A stretch of DNA of 64,000 nucleotides from NCBI RefSeq assembly GCF_025971955.1, contig NZ_JAPDMX010000028.1, forward strand, positions 310,001 through 374,000. Reading direction: 5' to 3'. The DNA comes from Shewanella subflava. GTDB lineage: Bacteria > Pseudomonadota > Gammaproteobacteria > Enterobacterales > Shewanellaceae. Below, piece after piece: positions 19,011 through 27,930 of the stretch. Both the position numbers and the translations under genes were made by a program. How positions within the stretch are numbered: position 1 is the first letter of the stretch; every line of letters begins with the position of its first letter. Under the pieces are notes generated by a model that saw nothing but the letters and a program-made list of their open reading frames with translations, was not told the origin of the DNA and made no database searches.

Positions 19011-22000
19011 AGCTTAGTAAAATATTATGTGCAAGCCTTGTGGCTGCATTTGCACTGCCGGTGCAATTACTGGCTGACGATACTGATTTGTATTTAAATC
19101 CAGAGTTAACTCAAAACCGTAGTAAAGTGTTAATCATATTTGATAACTCTGGCAGTATGGATGCAGAGGTTGAGGGGGCGCAAAAGGGTTATGATCCAGC
19201 CATAGCTTACCCTGCTGTTGGGAGCTCCAATTCGTATCAGGGACGAATGATCTATTTTACTGTTGGAACGGGGATGGATGAGTCTTCATTACCAGTACCA
19301 GATAGCCCTTCTGAATCTCGGCGATTTAATGAGCTAATCAATGGATGTGCTACGGCAAAAACAGCATTGAATAAATATGGTCGTTTTACAGGCTATATTC
19401 GAGAATTTAAGTTTACCGGAAATGGTAAAGGCACATGGCAACAGATTAAAGAAAATAGTGGTGCTGAAAAAAACAACCCTGTTGATTGTGGCGAGGATAT
19501 TGAGGCGGGCATAACTGATAACAATAAGAGTTTAACTGGTTATGAACCAGGTTACCCACAGGATAGTGTTAAATCTGGCAATTCTTATATCCCCTATGGT
19601 TCTACAGACTCTGCTGCGCAAGATACCGCTAAAGCTATTAGTTTTGGCTCAGGGCAGTTAGTGACTCTTTATACTGATAATTATCTACGTTGGTACAAAC
19701 TGTATAAAGATGGTTTGCTGCCACCAGATGAAACTCCACCAACTCGGCTAGAAATGGCGCAGAGTGCAATTACAGGTGTGATTAGCTCTATCCCATCTGT
19801 CGATTTTGGTTTGGCTCTTTTTAATTTAAACTATCCTAATGAAGGTAATAGAGATGGCGGGCGTATTGTCGCTGGCATTAAGCAAAGAACAAGTGCTGAA
19901 AAAGATTTATTGATCAGTACGGTTGAGAATATACCAGCTGAAACAAATACTCCTTTATGTGAAACTTTATTTGAGGCTTATAAGTATTTTAGCGGAGGGG
20001 AAGTTACCTTTGGTCATTCTGATAGTAACTATTCGAGTTGGTACCGAGCTAATAGACCGCCCTACGATTCAAGCATTGAAGTGAATGGTAGTTATAAATC
20101 TCCATTGACTGAGTGTGCTAAAATTGCGTACGTGATTTATATCACCGATGGTACGCCAACGGTTGATAAAAGTGCGAATAATTTTATAAAAGTATTAAAT
20201 GATGCGCCATATGAATATGACACGGTTAATAATAGGTTTAGCTATTTACCTGCATTAGCAGGATATATGTATAACAATGATATCATGCCTAATGTAGATA
20301 ATTTTCAACGAGTTATTACTCATTCAATTGGATTTAGTTTAGCTGAGGGCTCTGAAGCTGAGCCTTTATTGATTGAAACGGCTAGACGCGGTGGTGGTAA
20401 GTACTTTGCTGCAAATGATACTGCACAGTTACAAGAAAAAATTAGTAATATAGTTGATGAAATCACCAAGACAGGACAGCGTTTTTCCGCCCCTGGTGTG
20501 GCTTTTAGTAACGCAGACCCTACAAGAACATTGGACGCTGCATACTATGCATTATTCCGCCCATCTCAGAGTCCTAAATGGGCTGGTAATCTCAAAAAAT
20601 TAAAGGTGAATTCTAGCGGAGCGCTGGTTGATGCAAAAGGTGAATTAGCGATTGATAGCTCTGGCGGGATCTCTGAAACGGCTTGTAGTTTTTGGAGTGA
20701 TTGTGCAGGAACACCTGATGGTAATGATGTTATTCTTGGCGGGGCAGCTAGAACCATTTCCCCTGACAAACGCATATTATACAGTGATATCGGTGCTGGA
20801 GGAGCTATTACAACTCTATCTTTATCTAATGCGGCATTATACGCAGGTGGTTCAAACTCTTTGGCCACATACATGTCGCTTCCTCTCACAGATGTCAGTA
20901 CAGATTTAACTAAGGCGTTTGAGTGGATTAAGGGGAATAATGTTGATAAAGCCGATGATGGAGAGTTTACATCTGAGGACTTTTCTGGCGTACGAGGAGA
21001 TATAGTAGGTGATCCCTTACATTCCCAACCTCTTGCGATAGATTATGGCGGCGATGGTTCCAATGTGGTTATATTCTTCGGAACAAATCATGGGGTGCTT
21101 CATGCTTTTAAAGATACAGGTTCATCGGTTTCTGAGAGCTGGGCATTTATGCCTTATCAATTACTTCCCAATGTCACCACTCTTAGAGGAAATAATTATG
21201 CTCTAGGACATAGTGTTTATGGTATGGATGGATCACCTGTAGCTTATTTAGAGAGAAGTGCTAGTGGCTCTATAACTAAAGCGTGGCTATTTATTGGAAT
21301 GCGAAGAGGCGGCGAAACATATTTTGCATTTGACGTTACAGATCCTTCTTCTCAGCCCAAACTGCTTTGGAAGGTATCTAATAGTACTTTGGGTTTTACA
21401 GACTTAGGCCAAACTTGGTCTACTCCTGTTGTGACGAAAGTTCCTGGATCGGATAAGCCAGTAGTCATTTTTGGCGGTGGTTATAATAATGGGTATGATT
21501 CTGGAACGGGCAAAAACTCCGACGGACGTGCTATTTTTATCGTGGATGCAGAAACGGGCTCATTAGTGCATAAATTTGGAGCGAGTGGTAATACCATATT
21601 AAGTGGTATCGAAGATTCAATCGTTGGAGCTATTGCAACTCTTGACAGCAATAGTGACGGCTATACAGACAGATTGTATGCATCCGATTTGGGCGGTAAA
21701 GTTTGGCGCATGGACATGCCATCTGATGATAAGAGTACTTGGAGCGGATTTAAGTTCGCTGATTTGGGTGGTACATTAAATAACGACCGTCGTTTCTTTT
21801 ATGAACCAATTGTTGCCCAAACCTACTTTACCAATACGACTAAAGTAACTGTTACTGATGCGTCAGGTACGACATCAACTATCTCTTATCAAAATGTTCC
21901 TTATGATGCTGTAACTCTAGGAACAGGTAATAGAGCCGAACCATTAGAACGAACTACTAATGATATGTTTTATGTTTTACAAGATAGGAATGTTATTACT

Positions 22001-22600
22001 CAACAGTTTGGTTCTGGTGGTTCGCCCGTTCCTGAAGCGATTACTTTTTCGAATCTTTACAATGTAACATCAGCGTCCCCGACTACAGAGGCTGAAAATA
22101 TCGAATTTGGTACTAAGAAAGGTTGGTATTATGACTTTCCTGTAGCGGGGGAAAAAAGTTTATCGCCTTCAATAATCATTAAAGGAAAGGTTTATTTCAC
22201 GTCCTTTATTCCAACACAACCTGCGGCAGATCAAGATGTATGTACAGTTTCTTCTGTTGGTAGACTTTATACATTAGATCTACATAAAGGGGCCCGTTAT
22301 TCTGAAGAGTATGTTATTGACGTATGTGATAATTGTATTCCGCAACCTCCAAAAATCATCACTCCGCCAGTAGATAAGCCAATTCCTTGTGAGGGGGAGG
22401 ATTGCCCTCCACCTTGTGACGGAGATGATTGTTCAAAACCTGAGGAACCTGAGTCGGAGTCTGATTGTGAAAGCCAGATTAAGCTGATCATTGGTAAAGG
22501 TATTTGTGATGAGAATGGATTTAATTGTACAGGAACCATTAACCTTGATGCCTGTTTGAATACCAATAAACTTTATTACCATCAAGCTGAGAATAATTAA
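19007..22600 (+). CDS. pilY1: Type IV pilus tip adhesin / assembly factor PilY1
   Basis: 1197 residues. A signal peptide (about 1-23) precedes a von Willebrand A-like domain with the MIDAS start FDNSGSM (about 46-52). A middle domain contains VIYITDGTP. The C-terminal PilC-type beta-propeller (about 640-1100) has [21 protein letters not shown] and a calcium loop DSNSDGYTD in front of [15 protein letters not shown]. The tail (about 1100-1190) is rich in Cys, Pro and acids ([15 protein letters not shown]), which is not part of the propeller. It should sit at the pilus tip, influencing extension, retraction and adhesion with PilT. ATGA overlap with pilX. Confidence 0.93.
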   Translation: MKLSKILCASLVAAFALPVQLLADDTDLYLNPELTQNRSKVLIIFDNSGSMDAEVEGAQKGYDPAIAYPAVGSSNSYQGRMIYFTVGTGMDESSLPVPDSPSESRRFNELINGCATAKTALNKYGRFTGYIREFKFTGNGKGTWQQIKENSGAEKNNPVDCGEDIEAGITDNNKSLTGYEPGYPQDSVKSGNSYIPYGSTDSAAQDTAKAISFGSGQLVTLYTDNYLRWYKLYKDGLLPPDETPPTRLEMAQSAITGVISSIPSVDFGLALFNLNYPNEGNRDGGRIVAGIKQRTSAEKDLLISTVENIPAETNTPLCETLFEAYKYFSGGEVTFGHSDSNYSSWYRANRPPYDSSIEVNGSYKSPLTECAKIAYVIYITDGTPTVDKSANNFIKVLNDAPYEYDTVNNRFSYLPALAGYMYNNDIMPNVDNFQRVITHSIGFSLAEGSEAEPLLIETARRGGGKYFAANDTAQLQEKISNIVDEITKTGQRFSAPGVAFSNADPTRTLDAAYYALFRPSQSPKWAGNLKKLKVNSSGALVDAKGELAIDSSGGISETACSFWSDCAGTPDGNDVILGGAARTISPDKRILYSDIGAGGAITTLSLSNAALYAGGSNSLATYMSLPLTDVSTDLTKAFEWIKGNNVDKADDGEFTSEDFSGVRGDIVGDPLHSQPLAIDYGGDGSNVVIFFGTNHGVLHAFKDTGSSVSESWAFMPYQLLPNVTTLRGNNYALGHSVYGMDGSPVAYLERSASGSITKAWLFIGMRRGGETYFAFDVTDPSSQPKLLWKVSNSTLGFTDLGQTWSTPVVTKVPGSDKPVVIFGGGYNNGYDSGTGKNSDGRAIFIVDAETGSLVHKFGASGNTILSGIEDSIVGAIATLDSNSDGYTDRLYASDLGGKVWRMDMPSDDKSTWSGFKFADLGGTLNNDRRFFYEPIVAQTYFTNTTKVTVTDASGTTSTISYQNVPYDAVTLGTGNRAEPLERTTNDMFYVLQDRNVITQQFGSGGSPVPEAITFSNLYNVTSASPTTEAENIEFGTKKGWYYDFPVAGEKSLSPSIIIKGKVYFTSFIPTQPAADQDVCTVSSVGRLYTLDLHKGARYSEEYVIDVCDNCIPQPPKIITPPVDKPIPCEGEDCPPPCDGDDCSKPEEPESESDCESQIKLIIGKGICDENGFNCTGTINLDACLNTNKLYYHQAENN

Positions 22601-22602
22601 TA

Positions 22603-22992
22603 ATGCATAAAAGTGAAGGTTTTACTCTAATAGAGTTGATGATAACAGTGGCAATTGTGGGTATTTTAGCTTCGATTGCCTACCCATCTTATATCGACTA
22701 TATCACTAAAAGTGGGCGTTCTGAGGGTGTTGCTGCAGTGATGAAAGTTGCAAATTTGCAAGAGCAGTATTATTTAGATAATCGTGTTTATGCTACCGAT
22801 ATGTCTAAACTTGGTCTTGCAAATCCCTTTGTAACAGAACATGGCCATTATAGTATAGCTTCTGCAGGCACGAGTGATTTTACCATAACCGCAACAGCTA
22901 AAGGAAGTCAGGCTAGTCGTGATAGCACCTGTGCAACAATTACCATGACATCAGTTGGCGTTAAAGGCCCTTCTGCGGAGTGTTGGAAATGA
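22603..22992 (+). CDS. pilE: Type IV minor pilin PilE
   Basis: 129 residues. Leader MHKSEG, cleavage before [24 protein letters not shown], Glu5 present, then the family block [28 protein letters not shown] and a Cys pair near the C-terminus. This is the minor pilin that ends the pilVWXY1E operon, not the major pilin. It overlaps the next gene by 4 bp. Confidence 0.9.
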   Translation: MHKSEGFTLIELMITVAIVGILASIAYPSYIDYITKSGRSEGVAAVMKVANLQEQYYLDNRVYATDMSKLGLANPFVTEHGHYSIASAGTSDFTITATAKGSQASRDSTCATITMTSVGVKGPSAECWK

Positions 22993-23285
22993 TCAAATAT
23001 ATTAGTGTGTTAACGTGTTTTACACTATGCAGTTTGTCTCTGCCAGTTAGCGCAGCGAAACAGGACTATAAGTGCTATGTGAATACTACAAAAGGTTCGA
23101 AAGTTTTGTTTTATCGCTGGCAAGAGAAAGACGCTCAATTGAGATCGGCTAGAATAGTAGGTAAGCAGTTAACGGATAATAAAGGTAAAAAATACTTTAT
23201 TAAAGAAGTCGAAGAATGTGTGCTGTTAAGTCAAGACTTCAAGAGTGAAAAGGCCAAAGAGCAAGATAAGCAAACATTAAGATGA
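22989..23285 (+). CDS. Small secreted protein of the pil operon, function unknown
   Basis: 98 residues from the ATG at 22989, which overlaps the pilE stop (ATGA); GGAG lies 8 nt upstream. The signal peptide ends near PVSAAK. The mature part of about 75 residues is basic, with two cysteines ([10 protein letters not shown] and EECVLLSQ) that could form a disulfide, and a charged C-terminus ([14 protein letters not shown]). I do not recognise a family. The tight coupling to pilE and the terminator after it place it in the minor-pilin unit, so a periplasmic role in pilus assembly is a reasonable inference only. Confidence 0.75.
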   Translation: MIKYISVLTCFTLCSLSLPVSAAKQDYKCYVNTTKGSKVLFYRWQEKDAQLRSARIVGKQLTDNKGKKYFIKEVEECVLLSQDFKSEKAKEQDKQTLR

Positions 23286-23298
23286 TTTATTCACGTGA

Positions 23299-23328
23299 TA
23301 AAAACCTAGAATTTATCTAGGTTTTTAT
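23299..23328 (+). terminator. Terminator of the pilV-pilE operon
   Basis: AAAACCTAGA and TCTAGGTTTT pair around ATTTA, with an A run on one side and a T run on the other; it may act for both strands. Confidence 0.88.
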
Positions 23329-23366
23329 ATAGGCTCCTATAAAAATATATAAAGAGCTGATTAAAT

Positions 23367-23864
23367 TTAAGAACATGATAACGCATCTGTGCCATAAGAG
23401 ATTAACCCACTACTACTGACATTAACGCTTTTGGAGTCAGCATTTTTACCTCCGGGGCAATAAATGATGTTGCCGCTACCAGCATTCACCATACCTTCAG
23501 CGGTAAATGAAACCATCGATGCAGAACCTTTTACAACATCTTGGCTATGAAAGCTATCAATTACCCTTAACTCATGATCACCATCTGCATTATTAATAAA
23601 AACTCGAATACCGTTACTCCAATCAGTTGTCGTGCCACAAGAAGTTTCGCTTGCAAAAGGGCATATGTTTACCGTAGCACCATAACTTATTGCTTGATTG
23701 CGAGCAAAAGCAATGATGTTATGAATCTTTTCAATATTATTATTTACCCTAACACCTTCATAAACTGATACTAATGAAGGTACTCCAATAGTCAATAAAA
23801 TTGAAGCAACAGCAATAGTTACCATAAGCTCTACTACGGTAAAGCCGTTTTGATTTTTAAACAT
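23367..23864 (-). CDS. GspH/FimT family pseudopilin (first copy)
   Basis: 165 residues from the ATG at 23864, preceded at 9-10 nt by a G-rich Shine-Dalgarno; an ATG three codons upstream is open. Prepilin leader MFKNQNG, helix FTVVELMVTIAVASILLTIGVPSL. The family block ARNQAISYGATVNICPF and the C-terminal NIIYCPGGK are of FimT/GspH type. The four cysteines form likely disulfides. Minor pilin or pseudopilin; DNA-uptake roles are known for FimT in some species but cannot be claimed here. Convergent with the pil operon. Confidence 0.88.
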   Translation of the reverse strand: MFKNQNGFTVVELMVTIAVASILLTIGVPSLVSVYEGVRVNNNIEKIHNIIAFARNQAISYGATVNICPFASETSCGTTTDWSNGIRVFINNADGDHELRVIDSFHSQDVVKGSASMVSFTAEGMVNAGSGNIIYCPGGKNADSKSVNVSSSGLISYGTDALSCS

Positions 23865-23985
23865 GACTTTCATCCCCCCAAACTACTTAATTAAGTATAT
23901 GTGAGAATGGTTTAAATTTCAGTATCTAAAACTTAATCATTAAACATTCTATAACAGATAGTAACAATGTCTGATGCAGTTTGCG

Positions 23986-24513
23986 TTATTTCTCTGCGCA
24001 TTTGATATCTTTTTTAGTTGAAAACCTCACCCGTCCAGCTTGATTGATGATCACTGCTTTAGAATAAGGGCTGTTAAATTTTTCTGGGCAATAAGTCAGT
24101 GTACCGTTTGTTCCAGAGGCTAACCCGTCAGGCTGGAAGCGTACTGCTTTTCGGTTATATTGAACGATATCGTTTGCGTGGAAGGCATTTATTTCTTTTA
24201 ATATTTTATCCTTGCTATCTAATTCATTAGTTACACCATTATCACTAAAAATTGAAAATCCACCCTGCCAGTTGTTCCCACACTTTCCTTGCTCAAGAGG
24301 ACAGACTGTTACTCTGGTGCCATAACTGATTGCCATATTTCTGGCAAATTGCATCGCATGTTGAATGGTGCTTATATTGCTATCCACTCTCCATTGCTGC
24401 TGAATAGCGTTGAAAGAGGGGAACGCTATTACAGACAACAAGCTGGTGATGGTAATAGTGGTCATGAGTTCAACAAAATTGAATCCACAATTGTGGCGAG
24501 GTAAGTTCATCAT
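23986..24513 (-). CDS. GspH/FimT family pseudopilin (second copy)
   Basis: 175 residues from the ATG at 24513 (AAGG 9 nt upstream); ATGs at 24522 and 24561 are also open. Prepilin helix FNFVELMTTITITSLLSVIAFPSF has an atypical Asn at +2 but keeps Glu5. The block ARNMAISYGTRVTVCPLEQGKC and the C-terminal LTYCPEKF align it with the neighbouring copy, so the two look like paralogues from an old tandem duplication. No terminator is obvious between them. Confidence 0.87.
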   Translation of the reverse strand: MMNLPRHNCGFNFVELMTTITITSLLSVIAFPSFNAIQQQWRVDSNISTIQHAMQFARNMAISYGTRVTVCPLEQGKCGNNWQGGFSIFSDNGVTNELDSKDKILKEINAFHANDIVQYNRKAVRFQPDGLASGTNGTLTYCPEKFNSPYSKAVIINQAGRVRFSTKKDIKCAEK

Positions 24514-24747
24514 ATTTTTCATCCTTGATAATTTTATAGCCGCATCCAGCAGCCGTTGCATTAATTATAGCCGATGATTAAGTTTTTAACTGAAAAGACG
24601 GTTTTAAAATAAGTTCAAAATGCAGCAGAAAATTAATTGGCTTTCAAGTAAGATGTTGAACAGATGCATTTTGTTACGATAAACTTTAAAAGTTACATCG
24701 TCTTAGGCAAGTTAATTCGCCTGTTTAGCCCTTTTAGGAGTGATTAA

Positions 24748-25086
<339 letters not shown>

Positions 25087-25089
25087 CTT

Positions 25090-25111
25090 AAGGCCTTTAT
25101 GGCCTTTTTTA
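25090..25111 (+). terminator. Terminator of glnB
   Basis: AAGGCC and GGCCTT pair around TTTAT, followed by a T run, immediately past the stop codon. Confidence 0.85.
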
Positions 25112-25171
25112 TTGGCTTGAATTTGTTAAAACGTTGTTTGTTTAATTGGTGTCATTCATAGGAATGTTGTC

Positions 25172-26458
25172 ATGGCTCAAAAGGTTGTCATTGTGGGTGG
25201 TGGGGCTGCTGGTTTGGCACTCGCATCTCGATTAGGTCGTAAGTTTGGGCTCAGTAAGCAAATGGATATTTGTTTGATTGATAAAAATACCATCCATATC
25301 TGGAAGCCTAAATTACATGAAGTTGCTGTTGGCGTTATCGACCAGTCGCTTGAAGGTTTACAATATCGTGACCATGGTTTAAAAAATGGCTACCAATATG
25401 TGCGCGGTAGTATTGAACAATGTGATCCACAAACAAAGTCTATTCAGTTAGCTGCCGTTATCAATGATGAAAATGACGTCATTATTCCGCCAAGAAAAAT
25501 TGATTATGATTTCTTAGTGCTAGCTCTGGGGGGCGTTTCTAATAGTTTTAATACGCTGGGTGCGGAGCAAAATTGCATCTTTTTAGATAGTTTGAATAGT
25601 GCAAATCGATTTCATGACAAACTGTTAGACGCGCTATTACAATTAAATGAAACTCAAGACAAATTGAGTATAGGCATTGTCGGCGCCGGTGCAACGGGCG
25701 TTGAACTTGCTGCAGAGTTACACCATGTTATCGAATCGGTTGCAGAATATGGCTATAGTAATATTTCAAAACAGCATTTAGAAATACATCTCATAGAAGC
25801 TGCTGATAAAGTATTGCCTCAATTACCTGAGCAGGTGAGTTTTCGGGCTCAGGCTGTTTTATCTAAATTAGGCATTAAATTGCATTTAGCTGTGCAAGTA
25901 AAAGAAGTCACCAAACAAGGCTTTATTACCTCAACTGGCGAAACGATTAATGCCAATATCAAGGTTTGGGCCGCAGGTGTTAAGGGACCAAAAGTATTAG
26001 AAAATTTTTCCGCACTACCTATTACTTCACGCAATCAAATTGAAGTTGATCAATATATGCGAGTGAAGGGAATGTATAATATCTATGCGTTAGGTGATTG
26101 CGCTCAACTGATCCAAGAAAACGGTAAACCTGTGCCTCCTAGGGCGCAAGCTGCAGCGCAGATGGCTGAAACATTATTTAAAAACATTTGTTTAAAAATA
26201 AAACATCAACCTGAAAAATCATTTATTTATAAAGATTATGGTTCACTAGTGTCTTTAAGCCGTTTTTCTGCGGTAGGTAATTTGATGGGGAATTTACGGA
26301 CAGGAACTTTTTTTGTTGAAGGTCATCTTGCACGTATTATGTATATTTCTCTTTATCAACGTCATCTTATTAGCCTATATGGTTGGTTTTCTGCTTTGGT
26401 ATATCGCCTTGCACAAAAACTGCTTCGCTGGAAAAGGCCAAAATTGAAACTGCATTAA
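25172..26458 (+). CDS. ndh: Type II NADH dehydrogenase
   Basis: 428 residues. Non-proton-pumping NADH:quinone oxidoreductase on the inner face of the membrane. N-terminal FAD-binding VVIVGGGAAGLALASRLG, NAD-binding GIVGAGATGVELAAEL near residue 170, YALGDCAQL (second FAD contact) near residue 308, and the conserved end with RIMYISLYQRH and the terminal PKLKLH as in E. coli Ndh. AGGA lies 8 nt before the ATG. Monocistronic. Confidence 0.95.
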   Translation: MAQKVVIVGGGAAGLALASRLGRKFGLSKQMDICLIDKNTIHIWKPKLHEVAVGVIDQSLEGLQYRDHGLKNGYQYVRGSIEQCDPQTKSIQLAAVINDENDVIIPPRKIDYDFLVLALGGVSNSFNTLGAEQNCIFLDSLNSANRFHDKLLDALLQLNETQDKLSIGIVGAGATGVELAAELHHVIESVAEYGYSNISKQHLEIHLIEAADKVLPQLPEQVSFRAQAVLSKLGIKLHLAVQVKEVTKQGFITSTGETINANIKVWAAGVKGPKVLENFSALPITSRNQIEVDQYMRVKGMYNIYALGDCAQLIQENGKPVPPRAQAAAQMAETLFKNICLKIKHQPEKSFIYKDYGSLVSLSRFSAVGNLMGNLRTGTFFVEGHLARIMYISLYQRHLISLYGWFSALVYRLAQKLLRWKRPKLKLH

Positions 26459-26481
26459 AAATGACAAATGCTATAAATTAG

Positions 26482-26510
26482 AAACGTCTCACAATGGAGA
26501 CGTTTTTTTA
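26482..26510 (+). terminator. Terminator of ndh
   Basis: AAACGTCTC pairs with GAGACGTTT around ACAATG and is followed by T residues. Confidence 0.92.
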
Positions 26511-26515
26511 TGTGA

Positions 26516-27535
26516 TTAATTACCGTGAGGTGAGGCGGATGAATCACGTATAACCGGATTAGGCGTAAAGATTTTGAATTTCTCATTACCTTGATCTTTA
26601 TGTTTATTGATCAATAGTTGAGTCGCTATCTGTGCAATTTCAACATTGGGTTGATGAACCGTAGTTAATTTGGGCCATGTTTGACGTGAGAAAGGGCTAT
26701 CTTCGAATCCAACAATTGATAAATCTTTAGGAATATCAAGTCCGGCTAAACGTGCAGCAAACAATGCACCCGCGGCTATTTCATCGTTACAAGCTACAAT
26801 TGCAGAGGGGCGATTTTTCATCGCAATCAATTTATTTGCCCCTTCAACACCTGATTCAAAGGAATATTTTCCGTCTAAGATCCAATTTTCATTAACAGTT
26901 AACTTGTTATTTTCGATGGCTTTTCTAAATCCTAGTAAACGCTCTTTTGTCGATTCATGTTGATGATCACCACTTAAAAAACCAATATGCTGGTGGCCTA
27001 GACTGATTAAGTGCTGAGTGATTTCAACCGCGCCGTGTTTATCATTGACTAATACCGTTAGGCCTTTATTCTCGTCAGTGTGTTCACCAGCGATGATCCG
27101 GACATAATTGGCATTTATCTTATCTAAAGCGGCCAAAATGTTGGGATCTTCAGACATAGGGGGCGTAAGCACTAATCCAGCAAGTCTAGAATGCTTCACC
27201 ATAGAGGTGAGCTCATCACAAATAGAGGCAGACTTGGCATTGCAAGGATGAATAAGAAGCTCAAAGCCACGGTCATTACACGCAGATAAAATCCCATTTT
27301 GCATATCAATCACGTAATAAGCATTCGGGTTATCGTAAATAAATCCAATAACATAAGAGCTGGTACTGGCAAGGTTGCGTGCTGCAACATTGGGTTGGTA
27401 ATTAAGCGCGGAAATCGCTTGATTTACTTTATCAATTGTTGCTTGTTTGACTGAGGGCTCTTTGTTAGTGACCCTAGATACAGTTTTTATCGACACGCCA
27501 GCATATTTGGCTACGTCATTTATGGTTACTTTCAT
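26516..27535 (-). CDS. nagR: LacI family regulator of GlcNAc use, NagR
   Basis: 339 residues. N-terminal HTH INDVAKYAGVSIKTVSRVTN (4-23) with the hinge segment LNYQPNVAARNLAS, then a periplasmic-binding-type effector domain. It is divergent from the TonB receptor and close to the nag genes, and LacI-type palindromes repeat through the locus. In Shewanella oneidensis a LacI-type NagR represses the equivalent GlcNAc genes, so I transfer the name. The effector is probably a GlcNAc-derived phosphosugar, but that is not visible in the sequence. I see no clear operator for self-control. Confidence 0.87.
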   Translation of the reverse strand: MKVTINDVAKYAGVSIKTVSRVTNKEPSVKQATIDKVNQAISALNYQPNVAARNLASTSSYVIGFIYDNPNAYYVIDMQNGILSACNDRGFELLIHPCNAKSASICDELTSMVKHSRLAGLVLTPPMSEDPNILAALDKINANYVRIIAGEHTDENKGLTVLVNDKHGAVEITQHLISLGHQHIGFLSGDHQHESTKERLLGFRKAIENNKLTVNENWILDGKYSFESGVEGANKLIAMKNRPSAIVACNDEIAAGALFAARLAGLDIPKDLSIVGFEDSPFSRQTWPKLTTVHQPNVEIAQIATQLLINKHKDQGNEKFKIFTPNPVIRDSSASPHGN

Positions 27536-27813
27536 GTAAAAGTTAGCTCTTCTTCAGGCGAAACCCAATTAATTGATCCCCCGGAATCGATCGTTTTCAT
27601 GGGTTATTTATCGTGTAATAGTGCGAGTTTTTAAAAAAATAGGCAATCATCAATTTTTTAACAGGTAGGATCAGCTTACTTTTGGGGGTGATAATAACAG
27701 TGTTTACATCATGTTTACATTATTTACGTCTATGTTTTATAGCGTTTTATCATCAAAACTGGTGATAAATTACAGAATATAGTAGTAAAAAAAAACACCA
27801 AATAGTTATTTTG

Positions 27814-27843
27814 TTGTGGCGTGGCTGTTAATTTTTGTGTAAT
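27814..27843 (+). promoter_or_regulatory. Probable sigma-70 promoter of the TonB receptor gene
   Basis: TTGTGG, an 18-bp spacer, then TGTAAT. The predicted start site lies just before the NagR operator, so bound repressor would block initiation or early elongation. Fit to consensus is moderate. Confidence 0.4.
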
Positions 27844-27856
27844 GTTTGTTCTAGAC

Positions 27857-27872
27857 ATGACAGCGTTGTCAT
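27857..27872. promoter_or_regulatory. NagR operator upstream of the TonB receptor
   Basis: ATGACAGCGTTGTCAT, a near-perfect LacI-type palindrome with central CG. The same sequence or close variants occur before three other units of the locus. Confidence 0.88.
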
Positions 27873-27930
27873 TCCGTCGGAATGGTTATGAACTCAAAAA
27901 CGATAATAAAGTTATGGAAGGGGAACAAAG

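Larger units (their letters stand above)
27536..27930. other. Divergent regulatory region nagR / TonB-dependent receptor
   Basis: 395 bp holding the receptor promoter, one NagR operator, and a perfect 15-bp palindrome CATTCCGTCGGAATG (27870-27884) that overlaps the last bases of the operator. The nagR side shows no evident operator. No ORF. Confidence 0.7.
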
